From PALSA-1004 sp963829085 (lineage in GTDB: Bacteria; Pseudomonadota; Gammaproteobacteria; Burkholderiales; SG8-41): a stretch of DNA of 64,000 nucleotides. Of this stretch, positions 18,747 through 27,059 are shown piece after piece. The position numbers and the translations under genes are program-made. Below the pieces are notes generated by a model, which had not been told where the DNA came from, searched no databases, and saw only the letters and a program-made list of their open reading frames with translations. Position 1 is the first letter of the stretch. Each line of letters opens with the position of its first letter. Where the stretch lies: the NCBI GenBank assembly GCA_963829085.1, contig CAWHHJ010000014.1:225636-289635 (forward strand), written 5' to 3'.

Positions 18747-18753
18747 TTCGCCG

Positions 18754-20361
18754 TCATGTTCTTCGTCCGATATCGTTCACGATTTCGCGTGCTGCATTCA
18801 TGCCTGGCACGCCGGACACGCCGCCACCCGGATGCGTGCCGGCGCCGCACATATAGAGACCGGCGAGCGGACCGCGGTAGGCGCCATGGCCCAATATCGG
18901 CCGCGCGCTATAGAGCTGGTCGAGCGATAGCGCGCCATGGAATATATCCCCGCCCGTCAGACCGAACTTGCGCTCGAGATCGAGCGGTGTGAGCACCTGA
19001 CGGCCCAATATCGAGGACTTGAAGTTGGACGCATAACGATTGACGGTGTCGATCACCATATCAGCCGCTTGTTCGCGGCAATCGTCCCAGCGCCTGCCGT
19101 GCGGAAGATCGTAGCTGAAGTGCTGGCAGAAGAGGCTTGCGACGTGACGTCCCGGCGGAGCGAGCGTGTTGTCGACGGTACTGGGAATCAGCATCTCTAC
19201 AACCGGTGACGCGGACCATCCCTCAGTGCGCGCATCGAAGTAGGCACGCTCCATATATTCAAGCGATGGCGCCATGATGATGCCTGACTGATGGTGCTCT
19301 TGCGTATTCGTTCCCGGCAGCGCATTGAAATTGGGGAGTTCGCTCAGTGCCACGTTCATACGGACGGTCGCGGAACTGCATCGATAATTGCGTATGCGCG
19401 TAACAAAATCGGGGTCGAGCGCAGCCGCATCGATCAAGTTCAGATACAGCAGTTTGGGATTTACGTTCGATATCACGCAGCGCGCTTCTATCTCGCTGCC
19501 GTCGGCGAGCACTGCGGCTCGCGCGCGTCCATCCTCTACCGCGATGGAAAGCACTTCCGCATCGGTAGTGATTTCCACACCCCGCGCAAGCGCCTCGGCC
19601 GCCATCGCCTGCGTGATAGCACCCATGCCACCGACCGCATGGCCCCATACGCCTTTGCGCCCGTTGACTTCTCCGAACACATGATGCAACAGCACATAGG
19701 CGGACCCGGGCGTATACGGACTTGCAAAATTGCCCACGATCGCATCAAACCCGAAAGCAGCCTTGAGCGCGTCGGATTCAAACCATGCATCCAGCACCTG
19801 ACCTGCGCTTTTGGTGAACAGATCGAGCAGATCGCGTCTCGCAGCCAGGTCGAGTCGGCGCACGCGGTTACCGGCGACGATCGCTGCGAGCGCATCGCGC
19901 CAACCGCCGCCGATGTTAGGCGGTGTCTGAATGGCAAGCTCTCGCATCACATCGGCGACGCGCTCGAGCATCGCGTAATACGCCGGGAGTGTTGCCGCAT
20001 CGCGCGCGGAAAATTTCGCCACCTCTCGCTGCGTAACGTCCAATGCACCGCCGATCTTGAGGTAGTTGTCGTCCGCCAGCGGTACGAAATTCGAGATCGG
20101 GCGCTCGAGTAGCGTTAAACCGTGTTCGCGCAAGTGCAGATCGCGGATCACCGCGGGGTGGAGCAGGCTGACCGTGTAGCTCGCAATTGAATTGCGAAAC
20201 CCGGGATAGAATTCTTCGGTGATCGCCGCACCGCCAACAACACCGCGACGCTCCAGCACGCGTACACGATGCCCGGCACTCGCGAGATAACATGCGCAGA
20301 CCAGACCATTATGTCCGCCGCCGACGATTACTGCGTCGTATTTTGTTTGGGGCGAAGGCAT
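18754..20361 (-). CDS. FAD-dependent oxidoreductase, phytoene dehydrogenase-like (PYROXD2-like)
   Basis: A 535 aa flavoprotein with an N-terminal Rossmann dinucleotide motif, VIVGGGHNGLVCACYLASAG, followed by RVLERRGVVGGAA. Its C-terminal motif is YMCGAGTHPGGGVSGVPGMNAA, shared with phytoene desaturases and the animal PYROXD2 group. No carotenoid genes (crtB, crtE) are near, so carotenoid synthesis is unlikely. It probably oxidises another lipid or polyene-like substrate. It is cotranscribed with the downstream MFS transporter. Confidence 0.85.
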   Translation of the reverse strand: MPSPQTKYDAVIVGGGHNGLVCACYLASAGHRVRVLERRGVVGGAAITEEFYPGFRNSIASYTVSLLHPAVIRDLHLREHGLTLLERPISNFVPLADDNYLKIGGALDVTQREVAKFSARDAATLPAYYAMLERVADVMRELAIQTPPNIGGGWRDALAAIVAGNRVRRLDLAARRDLLDLFTKSAGQVLDAWFESDALKAAFGFDAIVGNFASPYTPGSAYVLLHHVFGEVNGRKGVWGHAVGGMGAITQAMAAEALARGVEITTDAEVLSIAVEDGRARAAVLADGSEIEARCVISNVNPKLLYLNLIDAAALDPDFVTRIRNYRCSSATVRMNVALSELPNFNALPGTNTQEHHQSGIIMAPSLEYMERAYFDARTEGWSASPVVEMLIPSTVDNTLAPPGRHVASLFCQHFSYDLPHGRRWDDCREQAADMVIDTVNRYASNFKSSILGRQVLTPLDLERKFGLTGGDIFHGALSLDQLYSARPILGHGAYRGPLAGLYMCGAGTHPGGGVSGVPGMNAAREIVNDIGRRT

Positions 20362-20540
20362 CGCCCGCGATTCTAACCCGCGGTCAAATCACAAACTCGG
20401 CACATCGTGTGCAGAAAGCGACGACGTTGTCGGCGGACCATAAGCCGAGCGCGACGATATAAAAAGTGAAGCGCGTTGCGCGATCCAAATGACGCGCGTC
20501 TGTCAGCGCGAGCGCTGCTTTTTGTGCTAGTGGAACTGCT

Positions 20541-20564
20541 AAGCGTTGAATCCGTTCAACGCTT
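20541..20564 (-). terminator. Perfect hairpin at the end of the FecR-domain gene
   Basis: Stem AAGCGTTGAA pairs with TTCAACGCTT around a four-base loop, a 10-bp perfect stem. It overlaps the stop codon (20556-20558) of the upstream gene. No T run follows, so it may stabilise the 3' end or act as a factor-assisted terminator. Bases 20362-20540 hold nothing else I can support. Confidence 0.5.
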
Positions 20565-22613
20565 GAGGCCGACGACACCGGTGACGCCAGTGCCGGTGCC
20601 GCCAAAGCCCGCGCTGAAGGCAATACCCGCGCCCTCCGCCTGAGGCCCGGCGAAAAATCCGGCCATGCTGCCGCTTGGCGCTCCGCCAGTACACGGGCCT
20701 GAGCAGCTGACCGTATTGAACGCTTGCGAAAAGCGCGCGGTGGTCGGCGAAAACAATCCTTGCGCATTCATCTGGAACGTATTGCCTGACCCGACATTGG
20801 TCGCGTTGAGGTTGAGGTTAATCGTACGATTGAGAAAACCCGCCGTCAGTGTCGCAGCATTCATCGTACCGGTGCCGTTATTTACAATCGACGCACCGGG
20901 GATCATCGTATAAGTCTGCGTGCCGAGTGACGTCGGGATTGAATTCGTCGCAGCGCCGGTGATCCACGGTTGCACCGAGCCGGGGCCTGTCACATAGGTC
21001 GCATAATTGGAATCTGTTATCAACGCACCCGGTCCCGTCCACTTGCCCCACACAAGATTGCCCACTGCCGGCGCACTGCCGACAATCGTATTGGTGGCGC
21101 TGCCAACGAACCCGCTTTCTGCGCCAACCAGCGGGCCTACCCTCAATGGACTGCCCGAAGCGTCGAGTATTACGTTGAAATAGGAAGAGGATCGGGTATC
21201 CGTCCCCCCAGTTTGTCGCTGTAGAGCGATCGGAGCCGCCGAGTTGTTGGGCGTCGGCGTCTGCTGCAATGTTGCCGTGATACTCGCACTACCAGTGGCA
21301 TCTACTTCCGACACTGTCACAGTTGCTTGTGCGCCGTTAACGGTTCCCGAGAATGAAAGCTGATTTGCGAAACCGGGCGTATTGACTGCAGTGCAGTCGC
21401 TGCAACGGAATGAGCCATTACTCAGTGGAAAGTTCGCATGGTCGAGTGTGGCGTTAAATGTTACGACGCCACCGTTAACGGTAACGGGAATGCCTGTTGA
21501 ATTCGCCGGCGTCGAAAAGTTTGCAATGCCTCCGCTCTGGTCTATTACGTTAGCCGCGACCGTCGCACGGCCCAGCGAAGTATTTATGGCAAGCGTGATT
21601 TCGCCGGCCGCAAGTGAGCCGCACGGCGGGTTAGAACACGTGATCGGGATGTTCAAAGCGCCGACGAGATAGTAAAAGACGGTACCCGTGAATGTCGGCG
21701 GCACCTGCACTACTGACGCAAGACCGAGCGCCGACGTTGTCGTCTGTGTCGTAACCTGGAAAGCGGTTGACTGCAGCATTATGGGTGTCGCAGGCAGTGC
21801 GGTGGACGATGACACGCGCGTATCACCCGTGCCACCGTTCAGGCCCGTGGGCGCAAACGTGCTTTCGCTTTGCTGCGTCACTTGCCTTGCGCCCGCGTCC
21901 TGCCTTGCGCCGGTTTCTGCCGCGGTTTGCGTTGCAGACTGCCGAGAACGGCCCTCAAGCCGGTCAGATAGGAAAGCAGGCGGAGCAATCAATTGCTGCG
22001 GCGCCGTGTTGGCGGTAGTAACGTGAAAATATTGATCGGCACCGAAGTCATGAGAACCGCTCGCGTTTGTGACGCCGATGCGACCATCGGTGACCGCGCC
22101 GTAAGTGCCGGCGGGCGCTGTCGTTCCGTTTGGATTTTTGAAGCCTGCATCGTTATGCACGAGGCCGTAATGAGTGCCGCGTATGCCCGATGGTGGCTAC
22201 GGGCGTATCTACGGAGTAGCTCTCGCGATTGCGCCTGCCGATCAGGCCGGTGACCGTGCGCGTGCCGCCTTTGATGAGGTTAAAGAACGCATGACCGGTT
22301 TCCGGCTGCTGCGCCTGGAAAGCGTAGTCACGGATACGGAACTCGGTTTCCGGCCGTAGTGCGACCACTGATGAATCGGTGAAGTAGATTTGTGCGTTCG
22401 ACTGCTCGCCGAGCTGTACGACATCGCCGCTGCGCACTTCGGCCCCGATCTTGGCCGCGCTGCGCTCAGCGCCGCGTACGATCGTTACGTCGCCAGCAGC
22501 AGCAACCATGCGACCTGCGGCTTCCTGGCCGATCGCAGCGGTCGGCCCTAATAGGCCGATGACTAAAAGAACAATCCAAACGGGTAGTCTGAGAGCGTAT
22601 TACTTGAATTCAT
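20556..22613 (-). CDS. FecR-domain secreted protein with Slam-substrate-like C-terminal barrel (frameshifted)
   Basis: Probable secreted surface protein. Segments in order: a hydrophobic signal-like start (VWIVLLVIGLLGPTAA), a FecR domain (GDVTIVRGAERSA to SYSVDTPVATIGIRGT), low-complexity Thr/Ser/Gln-rich sequence, beta-rich repeats, and a C-terminal motif (GSMAGFFAGPQAEGAGIAF) like the barrel of TbpB/hemophilin-type Slam substrates. There is no lipobox cysteine. Two frame breaks sit in homopolymers: an extra base at the CCC of 22186-22188 and a missing one at 22582-22584. Correcting both gives 686 codons from ATG 22613, overlapping the upstream Slam-like stop. Without the second correction no ATG, GTG or TTG precedes the signal region. 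Function beyond secretion is unknown. Confidence 0.7.
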
Positions 22614-23916
22614 ACCGCATTTTCAGAGTGAACACTTCACGCTGGAATGCGTATAAGTCGATATTGGAGCTATTTCTCGCGACCAACGCTTCGGCTCTGA
22701 TCGACAGGTTGCGCGAGATCAAGTACGAGATGATGCCGTTAAACGTCCTGTACTGGTCACGGCGCGCTTCACCGGCGAGAAAGTTTATGTCGAGATAATC
22801 ACTCGCCAGGTAATTTACTCCGAGCGCAACTCCCCACTTTGCGGCGGGCGTGAAGGTGAGACCCGCGGCCAGGCCTTTACTACGGGGGACCAAATCGGGG
22901 CGCGATTGCGTCGAATGCTGTTCGCCGTAATTCGCGGCGAATGTGACCGCAGGTTGCCAACTGCCCGTGAACTGATGACGATAGCCGGCGTTGATCCCCC
23001 AGAAATTGGCATCCTGCGGGCCGTTGGGGTCGTTATATCGAAGCTGTGCATACTGCGCACCTATACCGACCGAATTCAACTCGTCGAGCTGATGTCGTAC
23101 TTCCGCCCCCGCGCCGGTGGCGTCGCGATACCCGCGGTTACCCAACGTTATGTAACCCTGGCTCAGCGCTACCTTGTAAAGATTTTTTTCGCGCAGCACC
23201 GACACGCCCCCCGCAAGATCGAGGGTGCCGAATTGATACTGGCTGTTGCCGTCGTTGAATTTCTGTTCGAGTGCGGCGTTGCCGAAAAGCGCAACGCCCG
23301 GTGCCATCGGATATGAAACGTAACCGCCGGCACCGACGCTGGCAAAGTCGGTGCGTATCGCTTGTCCGTTCTGGCTGATGATCACAGGGCCAAAAGTCGG
23401 CAGAAATGCTGTCGAACCCGAAATGCCCGAGTTAACGTTCGAATCGTTACCGACGCCAAGTTCTACGTAGCCGCCTGCGCTCGGCCTGTAGCGCGTCTCC
23501 CGCAAACGGATTGCATCAAGAAAGCGATCGATGGTCGCTGCAATATCAGGCGGCGGGCTCGATTGGCGCAGCGCCTCGAATTCCTCGCGTGCCCGCGCGT
23601 CTTCACCGAGCAAAAAGTAACCGCGCGCGAGATGCAGACGGGCAGTTACATTATCCGGATAGGCGAGAAGATAGCGCTCGAGCGCGAGCACACCTTCACC
23701 CGCATTGCCGGTTGCGACCGCCGCCACGCCGTAGAAAAAGTCGAATGTCGGATCACCGATTTGCTCGGGATGCTTTTTTGCTTCCGCGTACGCCTCAGCC
23801 GCTTTGCCATCGTCGAGCAGAGCTTTGAGATCGTCGACGGGCGCCGCGTACGCAGCCGAAGGCACCAGAACCCAGGCGAGATATCGCGCATACCGTTTGG
23901 TGATCTCGAACAGCAT
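22600..23916 (-). CDS. Slam-like outer-membrane protein (TPR domain plus beta-barrel, DUF560-like)
   Basis: A 438 aa protein with a signal peptide (cleavage near AAYA-AP). Residues about 30-145 form TPR-like helices (FFYGVAAVATGNAGEGVLALERYL; ARLHLARGYFLLGEDARAREEFEAL). The rest is a beta-barrel of alternating strands starting GGYVELGVGNDSNVN and ending in aromatic-basic TLKMRYEFK, a typical outer-membrane C-terminus. This is the architecture of Slam surface lipoprotein assembly modifiers, which move TbpB-like cargo to the surface. The neighbouring gene encodes a protein with a cargo-like C-terminal motif. Assignment is from architecture, not alignment. A TTGACA-like -35 lies about 90 bp upstream. 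Confidence 0.72.
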   Translation of the reverse strand: MLFEITKRYARYLAWVLVPSAAYAAPVDDLKALLDDGKAAEAYAEAKKHPEQIGDPTFDFFYGVAAVATGNAGEGVLALERYLLAYPDNVTARLHLARGYFLLGEDARAREEFEALRQSSPPPDIAATIDRFLDAIRLRETRYRPSAGGYVELGVGNDSNVNSGISGSTAFLPTFGPVIISQNGQAIRTDFASVGAGGYVSYPMAPGVALFGNAALEQKFNDGNSQYQFGTLDLAGGVSVLREKNLYKVALSQGYITLGNRGYRDATGAGAEVRHQLDELNSVGIGAQYAQLRYNDPNGPQDANFWGINAGYRHQFTGSWQPAVTFAANYGEQHSTQSRPDLVPRSKGLAAGLTFTPAAKWGVALGVNYLASDYLDINFLAGEARRDQYRTFNGIISYLISRNLSIRAEALVARNSSNIDLYAFQREVFTLKMRYEFK

Positions 23917-24474
23917 CCGCTCCCTTAGCCGCCGTTAACGACGTGTTGATTCCCGTCGTCAGAGCTATTTCCACGTTCGAGTCTACGGGGCCGCCAGCGC
24001 AAATGTCAATGTAATAAAGGGATTGCGCGTCACACCTGTTGTATTTTACGCCCATGGGCGACGCATTTCAGCTCAGGTCAGCTTTTGGCTTTGAGCTCGA
24101 CATCCGGTTTGCGACTAAGAAGATATGACGCAGGTCGCGTGGCTCTTCGGCTGTCAGTTGTGATGCGTGACGCGGCCGAACGCTCCCCTGTGACCGTCTG
24201 GTTTGCACCATCCAAGATGCACTCACGCTACGCGCACTTAGGACACGATAATGTCAGGCGTCGTTGGCGCGTGTCCGGGCGTTACGCTGAGAACGGTGCC
24301 ATCCTGCTTTCGCACAACCGCTTCCATGCAGACTCCCGTTCGAAGCTGAGTCATGTCCTATGCAGAAGGCGTTGCACGAACGGTTAGCCTGCTACTGCGC
24401 TATCGCCGCGAAGCGAAGGTATGGAGAAACAGGTGATACGGCGGGCAGCTATACGTAAGCCGCCAATACGCCGT
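23917..24474. other. Gene-free intergenic stretch
   Basis: No coding sequence with recognisable content in 558 bp between the Slam-like gene and the PEP-CTERM gene. The part next to 23916 should hold the promoter of the Slam-FecR pair. A + strand open frame at 24085-24387 has no ribosome site, arginine-rich composition and no family features, and is left out. Confidence 0.5.
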
Positions 24475-25163
24475 TCACTTCGTGCGGCGTAACTTACGTG
24501 GCGTGTGCGCCTGAAATCCGATTAAGCCAAGCGACAGCAATAGCAGGGAGTATGTCGCTGGCTCTGGTACGGCCGTGAAAAGGATTACATCCTACTGTGC
24601 CGGACTGGTCCAGGCACTGACCGTGTAACCTTCGGCAGAGTAGTTAGAAAGGTTATTCAACCAACCAGTGGCGATGCTGGTAACCGCCGACGGCCCCGTG
24701 GAAAAAAAGTTTCCATCGGTCAGGCTCAGCCCAACGGGTGTGTCGTACACGATTTCCCATACTGCCACCTGGAAAGCCGCTGAATCGATTGCGTCGTTGA
24801 CGATAGACCCGTGCGCCTCGTTATACAGCCGGTTGAGATTGTTGACCGTTGTCTGCGTGATCGTGCCGATATTTGTTACAACACCGACTGCGGATGGATG
24901 AAACGTGTAGTCGTTGCCGCCCAACCATTGCCAGATGTCGATGCAGAATGACTCGAAGGGCGTACCGCCATCGACACTCGTTAAAAGCGCTCCGCACTCG
25001 GCGTTGTGATGATGGGCGCTGGAATCGAACCGATGTCGACAGTAGTTGAACCGTATTCGAAGCCGTTAAAGGTCAGAATTCCCGCCGCAGCCGGCTGAGA
25101 GCCGAGCAGGGTCGCGCAGATCAAAAACGCTGTGCTTTGCACTCTTTTTAATATTGAGATCAT
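24475..25163 (-). pseudogene. PEP-CTERM sorting-domain protein, broken by a frameshift and an amber codon
   Basis: Exported protein with a signal peptide (AFLICATLLGSQPAAA), a body with SFCIDIWQW and AAFQVAVWEIVYD, and a C-terminal exosortase signal VPEPATYSLLLLSLGLIGF followed by basic residues (RKLRR). Two lesions are visible. One base is missing near 24995, shifting the frame after IITTPSA. A TAG at 24592-24594 then falls in frame ten codons before the PEP motif. The reading frame after the TAG continues perfectly into the sorting signal and ends at TGA 24475. No exosortase or other EPS gene is in the window. Start ATG 25163 follows a weak GGGA. Confidence 0.78.
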
Positions 25164-25850
25164 TTGTGATTGCACTCCCGTTAACTGAAAAGGCTTTCGG
25201 GGCCACGCTAGTTGCATGCGTCATTTCAGTGAACGGAGGTTAGGCGGCCGCACGTAGCCGGTAAATAGCTCAGACTGATCAATCGAAGCGTCGCGTGTGC
25301 GGTTTGGCACGTCTGCAGCGAATGCATTCAACGGTTGCGGGGGTTACAACCACGCGTCACATTATTTGTGCGATGTCGCGTCGCATTTTGGTGGCGCTAG
25401 TTACGACCTACGAGCCGTAGTCGCGCCGCGACAAGTAACCGCTGAAAGTGCGTCGATGCTAACGACTGACGATGAGATTAGTCATGTCAATTGTGGCGCG
25501 TTGCACCAACGCCACTTGCAGTCGCAATGAGGACGACTGGACCTTCGACGAATGTGGCTACTGCATTGACCCGCTTGTGACGAGGCGGCGTGTCACGGGG
25601 AGTGTCCGGGTGCCCCGCACGAGCGCCCGGCGCGAAATTCACCACTCGACCTCGTGCGCTTTTGTCGCTGGCGGCGTGGCAGAGTGTCTTGCCTAAATTC
25701 TTTTGGGGTCGCTTCCAACCCGGAAACCATCTACATCCCGCCCGCCCCCTTGGCGGCACGATCGGTCGCGGTATATCAGCGCGGTATTACCGAGCAGTAG
25801 CGACGCGTCGGCAAAGGGCCATTAAAAGGAATTAGTTAAGGCTGCGCGTG
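25164..25850. other. Gene-free stretch between the PEP-CTERM gene and a small membrane protein
   Basis: I see no supportable gene in about 690 bp. Open frames on both strands here are short, overlap each other and show no family signature. One + strand match to a sigma-54 promoter (TTTGGCACG, ten bases GG to GC, at 25304-25320) points into the stretch and could drive a small RNA or an unrecognised short gene. Confidence 0.45.
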
Positions 25851-26042
25851 TCAGTACGGCGGTTGGATGATATAGCCGTCGTTTGCGAGCTCAACCTCGG
25901 CCGAAATCGTTCCGTAAAGCAGTCCTGTGACGGCGAGGACCGCCGCGCCGTATTTGATTGCGACACTGAATGACTTTACGGTGGCGCTCCTCGGGCTACG
26001 TTGTCCAAAAGTCATTAATAGTGAGTCGATGGCGGTATGCAT
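25851..26042 (-). CDS. Small single-helix membrane protein, unknown
   Basis: A 63 aa predicted protein. It has a polar N-terminus with RSPRSATVK, one hydrophobic helix (YGAAVLAVTGLLYGTI, residues about 31-46) and a short tail ending IIQPPY. ATG at 26042 is preceded by TGAGAG. It is the third of three same-strand genes for one-helix proteins downstream of a sigma-54-type promoter. A 93 bp gap separates it from the second, so it may also have its own promoter. I do not recognise the family. Confidence 0.5.
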   Translation of the reverse strand: MHTAIDSLLMTFGQRSPRSATVKSFSVAIKYGAAVLAVTGLLYGTISAEVELANDGYIIQPPY

Positions 26043-26135
26043 GATGAACTCTCATTGACTTTACAAACGGATTTTTATATCTGTCATGCTCGATTGGGGT
26101 GGGATCGCATCACACTCATGCTGCAACGCGAGCAA

Positions 26136-26489
26136 TCACTTGCCCTGAGTACCAAACTGCTCTGCACGAACAGTCAAACCGGCTGAATCCAGCCGAAGCG
26201 GTTCGGCAGCGTGGGCGGACGAAATATCAATGGTCGTTCGACGCGGCACTGACTCGACGACTGCTTGTTGCTGAACGGGCTCACTGGCGAGCGGATTCAG
26301 CGCATTCCGCTGCCGATACGCCTGCGACGCGGTAACGTTGTCTGCTGGTAGTTCAGTTCCAACACCTATAACTGCCAAGCCGCTAAGTATCAAAAGCCCA
26401 GCTACGCATTTAAGAACAAGTATTCTGGTCATTACAGGGTCGTCCTTGAACTGTTCCATCAATCGCGCTCGTTCACGCTGACTAATCAT
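26136..26489 (-). CDS. Small single-helix membrane protein, unknown
   Basis: A 117 aa predicted protein with a charged cytoplasmic start (SQRERARLMEQFKDDPVMTR), one hydrophobic helix (ILVLKCVAGLLILSGLAVIGVG) and a polar, probably periplasmic tail of about 75 residues without cysteine. The start ATG at 26489 has an excellent ribosome site (GGAGGAAACA). It is second in the three-gene run, 54 bp after the first. Family not recognised. Confidence 0.6.
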   Translation of the reverse strand: MISQRERARLMEQFKDDPVMTRILVLKCVAGLLILSGLAVIGVGTELPADNVTASQAYRQRNALNPLASEPVQQQAVVESVPRRTTIDISSAHAAEPLRLDSAGLTVRAEQFGTQGK

Positions 26490-26543
26490 TTGTTTCCTCC
26501 GGCATATCAAGTGCAAGAAAAGCGTAGACGTCGGCCCGATGCG

Positions 26544-26843
26544 TCAGAACGCCTCGATGTGTTTTTCCGTTTGCGCCGCCTGGTTTACATGCTGACTCGG
26601 AAAATATCCGATGTCCCTAACTAGCTGGCTGGCTGCGGCAGTTGCGGAGTTGGCCGTAGGGTTGGGGACTTGCGACTCTTGTTGCGAGGAATCGATGCTT
26701 GGGGCGCCGCGACTGGGTTGCATCCATTGCGTGACGCCGAGCATCACTGCAGCGAGCACCGCGATTACAGCGACGATGCCATGCCCTGTGCTGAACTCAC
26801 TGATGCCGCGCGCTCGCGTAGGAGAATATTTGTGAACGGTCAT
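26544..26843 (-). CDS. Small single-helix membrane protein, first gene behind a sigma-54 promoter, unknown
   Basis: A 99 aa predicted protein with a basic N-terminus (HKYSPTRARG), one helix (GIVAVIAVLAAVMLGVTQW, residues about 22-40) and a Gln/Ser/Asn-rich tail. ATG at 26843 follows AGGAG. A GG-N10-GC sigma-54 promoter lies 36 bp upstream and the gene for a sigma-54 activator is next door, so expression is probably controlled by that activator. Function unknown. Confidence 0.65.
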   Translation of the reverse strand: MTVHKYSPTRARGISEFSTGHGIVAVIAVLAAVMLGVTQWMQPSRGAPSIDSSQQESQVPNPTANSATAAASQLVRDIGYFPSQHVNQAAQTEKHIEAF

Positions 26844-26878
26844 GAGGAGCTCCTGTGTGGTGTATCACACCAGCTCTC

Positions 26879-26894
26879 GCACGCTCCGTGCCAA
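26879..26894 (-). promoter_or_regulatory. Sigma-54 (-24/-12) promoter
   Basis: On the minus strand the site reads TTGGCACGGAGCGTGC: the -24 TGGCACG is perfect, GG and GC are exactly ten bases apart, and the -12 element is GTGC instead of TTGC. Transcription would start near 26868, about 25 bases before the ATG at 26843. An inverted repeat GTGTG/CACAC lies in the short leader. The sigma-54 activator gene begins to the right, at 27060-28970. Confidence 0.75.
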
Positions 26895-27059
26895 TTGCAC
26901 GCGACCGCTTTAAGTCACCCAAAACTTCTACAACGCAATGACTTAGCTAATCTACGCAAAGATCTGCCGCGGCTATGCGAATCGGGCAGCCGTCAAATAA
27001 GACGGCGCCGTCAAATGCGACGGCTTGCCAAGTCGGTTAGACGAACGCCGTGGAGATAT

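Noticed and set aside
18754..20361. Carotenoid biosynthesis assignment for the phytoene dehydrogenase-like gene
   Set aside because: No crtB, crtE or other carotenoid gene nearby; the sequence fits the PYROXD2-like group better.
24085..24387. A 100-codon + strand frame in the gap before the PEP-CTERM gene
   Set aside because: No ribosome site, arginine-rich and no family features.
25297..25835. Several overlapping short frames on both strands
   Set aside because: They compete for the same bases and none has a start context or motif that sets it apart.
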